Of a stretch of 54,701 nt of DNA, positions 1 through 8,133 are shown in pieces (the first letter of the stretch is position 1; every line of letters begins with the position of its first letter). The DNA comes from an uncultured bacterium (GTDB lineage Bacteria > Armatimonadota > UBA5829). The position numbers and the translations under genes are program-made. The notes beneath the pieces are model-generated. The model saw nothing but the letters and a program-made list of their open reading frames with translations, was not told where the DNA came from and ran no database searches. Location of the stretch: assembly GCA_938074205.1 (NCBI GenBank), contig CALJES010000017.1, positions 1 to 54,701 on the forward strand, written 5' to 3'.

Positions 1-582
1 CCCGACGCCAATCACGGCACTCGTTTTAATCGAACCAATGTGGGATTGAAACAGTTTTCAGCGCGTATACGTCACAGTCGTTATGCACAGTTTTAATCGA
101 ACCAATGTGGGATTGAAACCTTGCTGGTTTTGTTGTCGTGAATTACCCAAGCGGTGGTTTTAATCGAACCAATGTGGGATTGAAACGGCTGTTAGCCCGA
201 GCACGTTGCAATTGTAACAGTAGTTTTAATCGAACCAATGTGGGATTGAAACCTTCTTTCTCATCTTAGACCCTCCGACTTGATAGATGTTTTAATCGAA
301 CCAATGTGGGATTGAAACTTTTGGGGGGCCGCCCCGCCAAGCTGGCACCTGCGAGTTTTAATCGAACCAATGTGGGATTGAAACCGACAGCACGTCGCAC
401 GAGCTGTCATACGACCAGGATGTTTTAATCGAACCAATGTGGGATTGAAACTGCGGTCTTAAGACCGCTTCGTATACTTTCATTTGGTTTTAATCGAACC
501 AATGTGGGATTGAAACTCTACTTTTCCACGAGCTTCCGTTGACATAAGCGGAGTTTTAATCGAACCAATGTGGGATTGAAAC
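1..582 (+). CRISPR. CRISPR array, right end (9 repeats, 8 full spacers)
   Basis: Nine identical 30-bp repeats start at 23, 90, 157, 223, 289, 355, 422, 487 and 553. Each begins GTTTTAATCG and ends GGGATTGAAAC. Spacers are 35-37 bp; bases 1-22 are the end of another spacer, so the array continues left of the window. The ATTGAAAC 3' end is the usual crRNA 5' handle of type I-A/B/D and type III systems, so the array is probably read rightwards and the leader and cas genes should lie to the left. The last repeat at 553-582 is not degenerate. No cas gene lies in the window, so the subtype cannot be fixed. Confidence 0.97.
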
Positions 583-633
583 ACGTGCAATGTGCGCGCA
601 GGTATGCTATCATAATAACTAGCTAACCTGTCC

Positions 634-638
634 GGAGG
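634..638 (+). promoter_or_regulatory. Ribosome binding site of the Lys-rich protein
   Basis: GGAGG lies 7 bases before the ATG at 646 and fixes that start. The 63 bases between the last CRISPR repeat and this ATG hold no clear promoter; TATCAT at 608-613 is a possible -10 without a good -35. Confidence 0.6.
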
Positions 639-645
639 CTGTGTA

Positions 646-1206
646 ATGGCCATCAAAGCAGGAGATAGAGTGACCGTAGTAAGCCGCGACGTTACAGCAG
701 AGGACCAGAAGTCAGGTTTATACTATGCTTACTTCGGCGGGCTGACTGGCCGAGTTGAGAGAATCTACCCCGACGGTTCAGTATGCGTTGACGTTGACCT
801 GGAATCTCTCTCTGAAGAAGCACGGGCCAGACACTTGGCAATCCAAGAATCGGAGCAGCAACGCTGGCTGGAAGGGTTGTCGGACGAGGTGCGCAACCGT
901 CTGACGCCAGAGCAAAGGCAACTCAAGATGAGCTATCGAATTCTAGTCTCCAAAGAAGATTTGCGCGTCACTGCAACCATTAAATCCTCTGACAAGGACT
1001 CTAAAAAGGTGGCGTCCGGCGAGCCTAAAACCGCCAAAACCAAGAGTGCTTCAAAAGATCAGGCAAAGCAGGATAATAAACTGCAGAACAAAAACAAAAA
1101 GGAAGACGATAGGAAGCCCCAACCGGAAAAGCCAGGCCGGCTGAGCGAAGCTGATTTGGCTGCGGCAGAGGAAGCATATCTGCGCTCGCTCAGGGCACGC
1201 GCTTAG
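646..1206 (+). CDS. Conserved-looking hypothetical protein, Lys-rich tail
   Basis: A 186-residue soluble protein I do not recognise. Residues 1-110 look folded: an N-terminal stretch GDRVTVVSRD ... GGLTGRVERIYPDGSVCVDVD has the spacing of a small SH3/KOW-like barrel. A helical, Glu-rich part follows (residues 53-95). Residues 112-160 are low-complexity Lys/Asp/Gln/Ser sequence, likely disordered and possibly nucleic-acid binding. The last 20 residues are an acidic, Ala-rich helix. A GGAGG supports the start. It stands alone between the CRISPR array and a bidirectional terminator. Proximity to the array does not show a CRISPR role: it has no Cas motif. Confidence 0.8.
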   Translation: MAIKAGDRVTVVSRDVTAEDQKSGLYYAYFGGLTGRVERIYPDGSVCVDVDLESLSEEARARHLAIQESEQQRWLEGLSDEVRNRLTPEQRQLKMSYRILVSKEDLRVTATIKSSDKDSKKVASGEPKTAKTKSASKDQAKQDNKLQNKNKKEDDRKPQPEKPGRLSEADLAAAEEAYLRSLRARA

Positions 1207-1246
1207 CAGGAAGGCAATACGCGGGTAGCTTAACCAATACAAGAGG

Positions 1247-1277
1247 AAAAGGCCGCCGCGTGATGCGGCGGCCTTTT
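1247..1277. terminator. Bidirectional intrinsic terminator
   Basis: A 13-bp perfect stem, AAAAGGCCGCCGC (1247-1259) pairing with GCGGCGGCCTTTT (1265-1277), with a 5-base loop. The flanking A and T tracts make it work in both directions, ending the rightward gene at 1206 and the leftward prepilin gene at 1297. Confidence 0.9.
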
Positions 1278-1296
1278 AGCTACGGACTAACACAGA

Positions 1297-2112
1297 CTAC
1301 GGCTTGGGCCCCTTCAGGTTGAAGTACGGATCACTAACCCCTGCATAACTCTTCATCATTATGCCTGTGTAGGGATCGTGATTTGGCGCAGGTGCACCTG
1401 GAGGCTGCGGCGGAACGCAAGCAACAAAGGTAACGTGCCCATCGAACCACCCGACAGCGCTCTTGCCGTTATGCCACCCCGGAGGCCAACACGTGGTCGG
1501 ACTGCAGTAGTTGCTGTAATAGATCGACGGAGGATAGCACAGCATCGTGCCACATCCCCGGGAATACGTGTTCCAGTTACCGAACTGCCAGATTTCCAAC
1601 AACCTTATCGTTTTGGTAGGACGAGCCACTTCGGCCAGAGCGTGATAGTAACGTCTGTTATTCGGGTCTGTTGGATGTCCGCCGAGGTAATACCAGTTGT
1701 AGCCGTAGCACCGTTTCAGTGTATCAGACAACTTCTCGTGAGTTGGAATGTACTCAGACGGCGGCACCTCCGGGCAAACGTACACGCCACCCAGGTTGGA
1801 ATTACCGCTATTGTCCGCTTTTTTGAGCTGTTTTATGTAGGGGTCAATTAAAGCCTGCCAGAAATCGTTCATCGTGTCCCAACAAGTGTTATTGCGGTTG
1901 CGGTCCACACAGGCAGGCAGAATCATACCCCATTCATTTTCGTACATACTGCACGCCTGAAGGATCATCTTGAGGTTATTTTGGCATACTGACTGGCGTG
2001 CAGCACTACGTGCCGAAGTGAAGACCGGGAATAGAATCGCGGCCAAGATCGCGATAATTGCGATCACGACCAAAAGCTCTATAAGCGTGAATCCTTTCCC
2101 CCTCTGGATCAT
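1297..2112 (-). CDS. Prepilin-like protein with H-X9-DG C-terminal motif
   Basis: A 271-residue type IV pilin/type II secretion pseudopilin-like protein. The prepilin peptidase site is [18 protein letters not shown] near residue 7, with the conserved Glu at mature position 5 and a long hydrophobic helix. [16 protein letters not shown] follows, then a globular Cys- and Trp-rich part. Near the C-terminus [12 protein letters not shown] matches the H-X9-DG prepilin-associated signature. I chose the ATG at 2112 because GAGGGG (2122-2127) lies 9 bases upstream; an in-frame ATG at 2121 abuts that site and longer forms add a non-signal-like extension. It has its own promoter at 2203-2231. Such proteins occur in many copies in Armatimonadota and Planctomycetes; this one's substrate or role is unknown. 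Confidence 0.9.
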   Translation of the reverse strand: MIQRGKGFTLIELLVVIAIIAILAAILFPVFTSARSAARQSVCQNNLKMILQACSMYENEWGMILPACVDRNRNNTCWDTMNDFWQALIDPYIKQLKKADNSGNSNLGGVYVCPEVPPSEYIPTHEKLSDTLKRCYGYNWYYLGGHPTDPNNRRYYHALAEVARPTKTIRLLEIWQFGNWNTYSRGCGTMLCYPPSIYYSNYCSPTTCWPPGWHNGKSAVGWFDGHVTFVACVPPQPPGAPAPNHDPYTGIMMKSYAGVSDPYFNLKGPKP

Positions 2113-2202
2113 GTTCACCATCCCCTCTCTGTTGTAAGAAAATATTTTGCCACACAGCGGCTGGTTCAATTACAAGATCGTGCCTTATATTTCCCCACCG
2201 TC

Positions 2203-2231
2203 ACTATACTCTTAAAATCGAGTATTGTCAA
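2203..2231 (-). promoter_or_regulatory. Sigma-70 promoter of the prepilin-like gene
   Basis: On the minus strand TTGACA (2226-2231), exactly 17 bases, then TATAGT (2203-2208). Transcription should start near 2196, giving a leader of about 84 bases. Confidence 0.85.
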
Positions 2232-2247
2232 TAGTGCATTTTTCAAA

Positions 2248-2273
2248 CGTCCATTTACTGTGTAATTTGGACG
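2248..2273. repeat. Inverted repeat upstream of the prepilin -35 box
   Basis: CGTCCA (2248-2253) and TGGACG (2268-2273) are a perfect 6-bp inverted repeat, with TAC/GTA also pairing inside. It begins 16 bases upstream of the -35 box, a usual place for an activator site. A second perfect repeat, AGTGCA (2305-2310) and TGCACT (2314-2319), lies further upstream. Function unproven. Confidence 0.35.
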
Positions 2274-2447
2274 GAATACTTACTCTCCTAGCTCCTATAT
2301 GCTGAGTGCAAACTGCACTTGTTCTAACTTAACACAGTTCGAATTCGCTCAAGACGTTATCAGCCGAACATAACAAAACTTGCAAGCGCCGATCAATGGC
2401 GGGTTACCAATTATTTTCGGCAGGATGAAAAGATTTCTGTATTACGT

Positions 2448-2484
2448 GCGGCTGGATCAAGTGTAACGCCTTACACTCATCCGC
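2448..2484. repeat. Strong hairpin in the cspA-prepilin gap
   Basis: AGTGTAA (2460-2466) pairs with TTACACT (2471-2477) across a 4-base loop. GGAT/ATCC (2454-2457 with 2479-2482) and GCG/CGC continue the stem after small bulges. It lies about 105 bases downstream of the cspA stop on the minus strand and is not followed by a T tract, so it is not a plain terminator. The rest of 2274-2588 shows no gene. Confidence 0.4.
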
Positions 2485-2588
2485 AACGGAACACTTACCC
2501 TCTATACAACTTTACCGGAGCGACAAATTACCCTCGTAAACTTACAAATGGAGCAAAGATTGAGAAATGGGTTCGATGAAATACTGAC

Positions 2589-2804
2589 CTACTCCAAAGG
2601 CGCTACCTTCTTTGCCTGAAGACCTTTCGGTGTTTCGACCAGTTCGAACTCCACTAGTTGGCCGGGAGCTAGGCTTCTGAATCCATCCCTGAGAATTTCA
2701 GAATAGTGAACAAAAATGTCTTCGGATTGGCTCTCCGAGTCCGCAGGCCGTATGAACCCGTAACCTTTGGAATCACTGAACCACTTTACCCTTCCGATAG
2801 GCAT
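2589..2804 (-). CDS. Cold-shock protein (CspA family)
   Basis: A 71-residue single cold-shock domain, the usual family length, that binds single-stranded RNA/DNA and melts RNA structure. RNP1 is KGYGFI (residues 13-18) and RNP2 is DIFVHY (29-34); the N-terminal [15 protein letters not shown] is typical. The start has a G-rich site (TTGGGGGTAG) a few bases upstream. It is monocistronic, with a consensus promoter and a leader of about 53 bases. Confidence 0.96.
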   Translation of the reverse strand: MPIGRVKWFSDSKGYGFIRPADSESQSEDIFVHYSEILRDGFRSLAPGQLVEFELVETPKGLQAKKVAPLE

Positions 2805-2863
2805 AAGTTACTACCCCCAACACATTTCTCAAATTCTGACACACAGCGTCCGCCCCTCGCGCG

Positions 2864-2892
2864 AGTATAGCATGCCGTCCTAGGTATGTCAA
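2864..2892 (-). promoter_or_regulatory. Sigma-70 promoter of the cold-shock gene
   Basis: On the minus strand TTGACA (2887-2892), 17 bases, TATACT (2864-2869). The predicted start is near 2857. Confidence 0.85.
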
Positions 2893-2904
2893 CAGTCTTA
2901 TGCA

Positions 2905-2933
2905 CTAATATTTACCACATTCGCCAATATTAG
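2905..2933. repeat. AT-rich inverted repeat between the TPR and cold-shock genes
   Basis: CTAATATT (2905-2912) and AATATTAG (2926-2933) are perfectly complementary across 13 bases. The repeat begins 12 bases upstream of the cold-shock -35 box and also follows the last gene of the envelope operon. It could be an operator for cspA or a weak end-of-operon hairpin. It lacks the GC-rich stem of an intrinsic terminator. Confidence 0.35.
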
Positions 2934-2985
2934 CTTACAGGTGGAATGTTGAGATATGCAAACGATGGAAACTGAGTTGACTTAC

Positions 2986-3771
2986 CTATTTGGGTTTGTT
3001 TGGTGAACAGTTTTGAACGTGCTGCAGTAGCTTTTTGGCTTCTTGATACTCTGGAGCGATAACCAGCGCCTTGTTGAGCTCAATCTGGGCTTCTTGAATT
3101 CTGCCGAGTCTCCAATAAGCAGCTCCCAAATGATACCGAATGGTGGCATCATCGGGCATTAGCCTGACAGCCCTTGCGAGGATGCGCACGGCTGATTTGA
3201 AACGACCCAGCTTATACTCGACCCAACCCAAGGTGTCAACAATGGCGCCGTTGGTTGGCGCAAGAGCAGCCGCCCGCCGCGCTAGATTAAGAGCTTCTCG
3301 TAGTTTGATACCCTCCTCAGCGTAGAAATAAGCAAGGGCATTCATCGTGTGCGGGTTTTCGGGTGAGAGTTTGAGAGCTCTATTGTATGCCTGCTCAGCA
3401 CCTTCGACATCGCGGGCATTCTGAAGGGCATAACCAAGTGACATATACCACGAAGCGAGTTCCTCCGAGTGCAAGGTTTTGTCTAGCTTGGCTGTTGAAC
3501 CAAGAACCAGAAGCTGCTCGATTTGCACAGCGGCATCGAACCATCGTTTGTGCTTGAAATACAAGGATACTACCGATGAGTGGACATCGTATCTTGTAGG
3601 GTACCGGCTGAGAAGTGCTTTAACCTCGCGCCGTGCCTCGAGAACTCTCGACTGGCCCAACAAAGCATCTGCTTTCTGCAGCCGTGCCCCGACGATACGA
3701 TCCAGGCTCGAACATCCAGCAAGCGCCAGGCAAGAGCTAACCATAAGAAAGAAAGCTATTCGAAACTTCAT
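2986..3771 (-). CDS. TPR-repeat lipoprotein
   Basis: A 261-residue predicted lipoprotein. The signal MKFRIAFFLMVSSCLALAGC ends in a lipobox (LAGC, Cys20). The rest is tetratricopeptide repeats covering roughly residues 30-250, for example ASWYMSLGYALQNARDVEGAEQAYNRAL and AAYWRLGRIQEAQIELNKAL. TPR lipoproteins are protein-protein scaffolds, often in outer-membrane assembly or secretion. It is the last gene of the envelope operon; its ATG overlaps the stop of the preceding gene as TAATG. The client protein cannot be told from sequence. Confidence 0.9.
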   Translation of the reverse strand: MKFRIAFFLMVSSCLALAGCSSLDRIVGARLQKADALLGQSRVLEARREVKALLSRYPTRYDVHSSVVSLYFKHKRWFDAAVQIEQLLVLGSTAKLDKTLHSEELASWYMSLGYALQNARDVEGAEQAYNRALKLSPENPHTMNALAYFYAEEGIKLREALNLARRAAALAPTNGAIVDTLGWVEYKLGRFKSAVRILARAVRLMPDDATIRYHLGAAYWRLGRIQEAQIELNKALVIAPEYQEAKKLLQHVQNCSPNKPK

Positions 3772-4733
3772 TATCCTGATGTAGAACGCAAGCTCGACTT
3801 GACGCCGGCAGCAATCAGCGGAATCAAGAGCTCGTGGTGGCCAGTGATAGATAGCCCAACTCCTCCGATTTGCTTAACCCTCTCTACGACCTGTTTGTTA
3901 GGCCTGTAATGCTGAAAGAAATCGAGGTTCACACCGAGCATCTCCGAAAGGTCGTAACCCATGTTCAAGAGTACTGCCAATGCTTTGAGGATTACTTCTG
4001 GCAGGACCACTGCCGACCCGGCGTTAATCAGGACCCCACCATGCCCCAGCTCCGACATTGCTCGGGTGAGTATTCGAAAATCGCGGTGCGTACATTCACC
4101 AATGGCAGCCCCATCAGCGCTGGGATGCATATGTACCACGTCGCAACCGATCGCAACATGCACAGTAGCCGGAATACCTGATTGATATGCCTGGTGTAAG
4201 ATGCTAGCATCCACATACGGGGCTAGAGACTCACACAAGGCCATGCCCAGCACCTCGCCGAAGCCCAAACTTTCCCGACATGCCCTGTGAGCACAGCCAT
4301 TCACAAACTCAGCTGTTTCTCGAACCGTACCAAAAGTACCGGCGCTAAGAGCTTCGGCTACGTCTTCCGAAGTCGCACCGAATAGTGCTATTTCCGAATC
4401 GTGAATGGCACCGGCTCCATTCATTGCGACGGCCGTTATCACGCCTCGCCGAATAAGATCTACTACGATCCGACTGAGCCCGCACTTGATGACGTGCGCA
4501 CCTATGGCTAGTATTACCGGTTTGCCAAGCCTGCGCGCCTCTACAATGCGCTGGACGACTTGGCGAATTGCACGACCCGCGAGAATGTCCGGAAGCGAAT
4601 CGAAAAGATCAACCACCGAGCACCCACATTCAAGCGGCTTTGCAAACTGCTCTACACTGACAGTACTGCGCCTGCGGCTAATCTGTGTGGTTTTTAGTCG
4701 ACGAAGATCTATCTCTGGATAACGAGATGACAT
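3771..4733 (-). CDS. Deoxyhypusine-synthase-like protein, role unknown
   Basis: A 320-residue soluble protein. Conserved-looking blocks include KPVILAIGAHVIKCGLS, GVITAVAMNGAGAIHD, SGIPATVHVAIGCD, HMHPSADGAA and GHGGVLINAGSAVVLPEV. The overall pattern recalls bacterial proteins loosely grouped with deoxyhypusine synthase (NAD-binding fold). I see no convincing match to the catalytic lysine segment of true DHS, and bacteria lack hypusinated eIF5A. It lies 3 bases after the methyltransferase gene and overlaps the TPR lipoprotein start, so it is co-transcribed with LPS genes. A sugar- or nucleotide-binding role in the envelope is only a guess. Confidence 0.7.
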   Translation of the reverse strand: MSSRYPEIDLRRLKTTQISRRRSTVSVEQFAKPLECGCSVVDLFDSLPDILAGRAIRQVVQRIVEARRLGKPVILAIGAHVIKCGLSRIVVDLIRRGVITAVAMNGAGAIHDSEIALFGATSEDVAEALSAGTFGTVRETAEFVNGCAHRACRESLGFGEVLGMALCESLAPYVDASILHQAYQSGIPATVHVAIGCDVVHMHPSADGAAIGECTHRDFRILTRAMSELGHGGVLINAGSAVVLPEVILKALAVLLNMGYDLSEMLGVNLDFFQHYRPNKQVVERVKQIGGVGLSITGHHELLIPLIAAGVKSSLRSTSG

Positions 4734-4736
4734 CTG

Positions 4737-5534
4737 TTATTCCTCAGCTCGCGCATACACTGTCATCACATCGTTAGGCTGCGCAACACGGGAAAAAAGC
4801 GCCCTTACACGTGCCCGAAGGTGTCCAGGAAACAATGGAGCAGCCCAGACGGGGGGTTTTATGGGTCGGAAGCCTGTCTTTCGCAGCAGTGTTTCAACGC
4901 TTGAGCGGCCAAAATAGTAAACGTGCTCCGCCGGCTTCAAGTGACGCCATTTGTCGCGCTTTAGCCGGAAGGCAAAATGATCTACGTTTGGCGTGCCGAT
5001 CACTACTAAACCTCCGCTGACGAGCACGCGGCGCACTTCGCGCATATGCTTTGTCGGATCAGGGACGTGCTCCAGCACGTCCCACATAGTGACACAATCG
5101 AATGAACTGGATTCGAAGCCGATTTGTTCCAAGTCGCCGACGTGGGCGTTCAGACCCAGCTTCCTTGCTTCGTTTACGGCGTAGGCTGACACATCTATAC
5201 CACACGCGTCCCACCCTCGCGCGTTTGCAGCCTCCAGAAAGTATCCCAATGAACAACCAATGTCAAGCAATTTGCCGGGACGCATAATCAGTTCAATCTG
5301 CCTTAGCCGAGCATCGGCTCTCTTCAATCGGAACGCGCGCCGCCGCCGGTACAGCTCAAAATAACCAGAGTCGTACTGTTCATAGAGTTTATGGGGCAAA
5401 GGGTGAGTAAATGCCAATCCGCATTGACGGCACCTGTATACGTCGTGACTATCTTTGTGAACCAAGAGATAGCAGTTGTTCTCCTGACAGATATTGCAGG
5501 TTACTTCTGGACCTCCAGACTGCAAGACGCTCAT
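4737..5534 (-). CDS. SAM-dependent methyltransferase with N-terminal Cys motif
   Basis: A 265-residue class I methyltransferase. Two Cys pairs near the N-terminus (CNIC, then CRQCG about 20 residues later) look like a small zinc ribbon. The SAM-binding motif I is LLDIGCSLGYFLEAA; DCVTMWDVLEHVPDP and GGLVVIGTPNVDHF are the usual later motifs. Such enzymes in sugar clusters methylate deoxysugars or other glycan groups; the substrate is unknown. The ATG at 5534 follows the previous stop by 4 bases. A TTG at 5561 would give a longer form overlapping the LolA-like gene, with no better support. Confidence 0.85.
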   Translation of the reverse strand: MSVLQSGGPEVTCNICQENNCYLLVHKDSHDVYRCRQCGLAFTHPLPHKLYEQYDSGYFELYRRRRAFRLKRADARLRQIELIMRPGKLLDIGCSLGYFLEAANARGWDACGIDVSAYAVNEARKLGLNAHVGDLEQIGFESSSFDCVTMWDVLEHVPDPTKHMREVRRVLVSGGLVVIGTPNVDHFAFRLKRDKWRHLKPAEHVYYFGRSSVETLLRKTGFRPIKPPVWAAPLFPGHLRARVRALFSRVAQPNDVMTVYARAEE

Positions 5535-5538
5535 ATCT

Positions 5539-6294
5539 CTATTCGAAAAGCGAGTCAGCAAGACCAGTGTTGACCTTTATGTCAGAATACTCCGTGCTGC
5601 CCGCTTTTTCTCCGTCCGAAGTGTACACATCGATCGTTGTAGGTATCCAAATTACATTACCCACCTTGCGCGGATTCGAGTAATTCACCCTGAAAATCAG
5701 TGTCCCATCCGCAGCACGTTTCTCGAAGCGCTTGAGCCAAAGGTCCTTTGCATCCAGCCAGATGATGTGTGCCACCTCACCTTTGGGCCAGCGAAGTCGA
5801 ACCTTGATCTCGCCATTGGAAGAGGCTTCCGGGTCGTCGAGCACCTCGATCCTACGGTGGCGCCACAAGGACGTCGTAACGAGTCCTATGTCCAGCGCGT
5901 CTTGCAGTTTCGCAGGATCGTTGGAGTAATCCTTCCTGTTTGTAAAACGTATGGCGGGAGCCCGAACTATCTTGAGTGAGCCATTACATATGTACTCGAA
6001 TTTGACCATTCCGAGTTTGCCTTCGATGCGCAGCTTGTCTGGCTCCTTATAATACACTCGCGCCGACTGAAAGTCGTAAAGGCGGGCATAGTTAGACTCG
6101 ATTTTTTCCATAGCCTTCTTGTTCTTGTAGGTTACCGTACCCAAAAAGGATATGTCCTTCAACTCCGAACTTACTTGTTGAATACGCAACCTCAAATCCG
6201 CCTCGGTGAGCACGTCTCCGACACAATGGACGCGAAGAATGCTGGCAAAACCGATAGTCGCAATAAACAAAATGAACAGACAGCGATAAAGCAT
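5539..6294 (-). CDS. LolA-like periplasmic protein
   Basis: A 251-residue exported protein: signal peptide MLYRCLFILFIATIGFASILRVHCVG, then a beta-rich body. ISFLGTVTYKN, ARVYYKEPDKLRIEG, IIWLDAKDLWLKRFEKR and NVIWIPTTIDVYTSDGEK resemble the outer-membrane lipoprotein-sorting (LolA/LolB-like) fold. The ATG at 6294 sits one base after the stop of the GT2 gene, with AAGGA just before it. In an LPS operon it could carry lipoproteins or lipids through the periplasm; the exact cargo is inferred only from fold resemblance. Confidence 0.75.
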   Translation of the reverse strand: MLYRCLFILFIATIGFASILRVHCVGDVLTEADLRLRIQQVSSELKDISFLGTVTYKNKKAMEKIESNYARLYDFQSARVYYKEPDKLRIEGKLGMVKFEYICNGSLKIVRAPAIRFTNRKDYSNDPAKLQDALDIGLVTTSLWRHRRIEVLDDPEASSNGEIKVRLRWPKGEVAHIIWLDAKDLWLKRFEKRAADGTLIFRVNYSNPRKVGNVIWIPTTIDVYTSDGEKAGSTEYSDIKVNTGLADSLFE

Positions 6295-6295
6295 T

Positions 6296-7111
6296 CTATT
6301 CCTTACTTTCTGTATCGTTGATGTCGATGCACTCACTATTAGTTTGACGTTCCAATTCCCACAACATTGCATAGCGAAGAGCGGTCGAATAAGCGGTCAA
6401 GATACTCAGAACTAACCCATGCACTCCCTCTAAGAAGCCTAGTCTCCAAAAGAACATTCTGAAGAAGGCAAACGAGGGACGGGAGAGTAGATCAAAAATC
6501 CTAAACCGCTTACCGTCTATCTTCATCTGCTTGGCGCCGGTGGCGGCATATAGCGCCATTTTGCGCGCATAATCCTTAAGGTTCCGATAACTGTAATGCA
6601 AAAGATGAGCGTTGAGTGTGCCGACATTGCCCTTTACTAGAATACTCTCGTGGACAAGTCGATGCGGAAGATAAATCTTGTCTTTGCGAGCAAGCCTTAT
6701 GGAGTACGCAGGATACCATCCGCAGTGCCACATCTGGCGATCTATGAAAACCGTTAGTCGAGGTACGCGGTAACCGTCGTATTCACATCTTTCTACGGCT
6801 TGGCGTATTTCTGAAGCTAGCTCAGGGGTAACCACTTCGTCCGCGTCAACAATCAGTACCCAGTCATTGGCAGCATACTGCAAGGCTGCATTCCTTTGAT
6901 CGGAAAAGCCAGTGAACTCACGCTGGAAGACCTTTTCTGTGAAACACTTGGCGATTTCCACAGTGCGATCCGTGCTGTAAGAATCGACGACCACGATCTC
7001 GTCAGCAAAGCGCAGGCTCTCTAAGCACCTTTGAATGTTTTTCTCTTCGTTCCAGGTAATTACCAACGCAGATACGCCCACGGCTGCTCCCGTTAAGTCC
7101 CTAGTGTTCAT
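6296..7111 (-). CDS. GT2 glycosyltransferase, WaaE/KdtX-like
   Basis: A 271-residue family 2 glycosyltransferase. It shows ALVITWNEEKNIQRCLESL at the N-terminus, EIVVVDSYSTDRT, QRNAALQYAANDWVLIVDADE (the DXD-like metal site) and YRVPRLTVFIDRQMWHCGWYPAYSIRLARKD. This set is typical of WaaE/KdtX enzymes, which add a hexose to the inner-core heptose of LPS. The C-terminal third has amphipathic membrane-associating segments. The ATG at 7111 overlaps the previous stop as ATGA; a longer start at 7147 has no support. Confidence 0.88.
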   Translation of the reverse strand: MNTRDLTGAAVGVSALVITWNEEKNIQRCLESLRFADEIVVVDSYSTDRTVEIAKCFTEKVFQREFTGFSDQRNAALQYAANDWVLIVDADEVVTPELASEIRQAVERCEYDGYRVPRLTVFIDRQMWHCGWYPAYSIRLARKDKIYLPHRLVHESILVKGNVGTLNAHLLHYSYRNLKDYARKMALYAATGAKQMKIDGKRFRIFDLLSRPSFAFFRMFFWRLGFLEGVHGLVLSILTAYSTALRYAMLWELERQTNSECIDINDTESKE

Positions 7112-8133
7112 TGTGTTTGACCATTCAGTGCAACGTTTCTGGTGCACCGGACGTTCTTGCGAGCAAGCAAATCACGGACGGCTGCAATCACGCTACTCGG
7201 TTCGATCTCTGTCATGCACTTCTTACCAAATCTGCACTTATCAAGCCTGCACGGACTGCATTCGGCAGCTGAATATATCACAAAATGTCCCTCACCTTGA
7301 GGGCCGGTTATGGCGGGATTTGTCGGACCATATAGACCCACTACCGGTTTGCCCATAGCAGCGCACAGGTGAAGTATGCCTGAATCGACCCCGACAAGAA
7401 ACTCGCAGTTTGCCAGAACACTCGCAGCTTCAGCTATTGACGTCTGACCACCCAAATCTATTACCGAAGGACATAACTGAACGATTTCCTCATTTGCAAT
7501 CGCTCCAACTGCAACGACACGTATTCCTTGTGTATCGAGGAATTTCGCTACTTCAGCAAAGCCTTCATCTGTCCATTCTTTAAGTCTTCTGCGCTTGGAG
7601 GTTCCAGGAGCTATCACTGCAAAACAGTCGGATTCCGGTATACCTCTCGAAACAAGCAACTTTCTTCCCAATTCGCCAATGCTCGCTGGTACGCTGAGAA
7701 GGCCAGAATAGTCCTTTTTCGTGCAGATCGCTCCTGCAGCTTCTACCAAACGCAGGTTGTTCGCCGTGGAAGGCGGGTGAAAAAACGGCACACGTTCCGT
7801 AAGCAGCCACCCCAGGGAGGTATTCACAAAACCCAACCGACGACTAGCACGTGTGGCATAAGCAAGCAGCGCACACTCAGCACTCTGCGAAAACACAATG
7901 GCTAGATCGTAATTTGCGCTTCTCAAATCATGTACCAAGTTCAATACCTGCAAGCCTGAACCACGCACAACAACTCGATCCGCAAGACCCGTCCATTCGA
8001 GCAAATGGCGCAAGCCAGGTCTGACTACACTGGTGATATGCACCACGCCAAAGGAATCACGCAGCGATTTAAGCGCCGGCAGCGAAAACAAGAGATCACC
8101 AATCTGATTCAAATGGAAGCAAGCTATTCTCAT
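7108..8133 (-). CDS. Heptosyltransferase-like GT9 enzyme (copy 2)
   Basis: A 341-residue family 9 glycosyltransferase with GT-B fold. The N-terminal acceptor domain begins MRIACFHLNQIGDLLFSLPAL. The donor domain has VIAPGTSKRRRLKEW and FLVGVDSGILHLCAAMGKPVVGLYGPTNPAITGP, the ADP-heptose-binding signature. It ends with a Cys-rich segment (CSPCRLDKCRFGKKC) also seen in its neighbour and common in GT9. It presumably adds heptose to Kdo-lipid A or to the first heptose. It follows the other GT9 gene after 69 bases and overlaps the GT2 gene by 4. Confidence 0.92.
   Translation of the reverse strand: MRIACFHLNQIGDLLFSLPALKSLRDSFGVVHITSVVRPGLRHLLEWTGLADRVVVRGSGLQVLNLVHDLRSANYDLAIVFSQSAECALLAYATRASRRLGFVNTSLGWLLTERVPFFHPPSTANNLRLVEAAGAICTKKDYSGLLSVPASIGELGRKLLVSRGIPESDCFAVIAPGTSKRRRLKEWTDEGFAEVAKFLDTQGIRVVAVGAIANEEIVQLCPSVIDLGGQTSIAEAASVLANCEFLVGVDSGILHLCAAMGKPVVGLYGPTNPAITGPQGEGHFVIYSAAECSPCRLDKCRFGKKCMTEIEPSSVIAAVRDLLARKNVRCTRNVALNGQTQ

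Noticed and set aside
1-582. Cas genes or leader near the array
   Set aside because: None lies in the window; the repeat orientation places the leader to the left of base 1.
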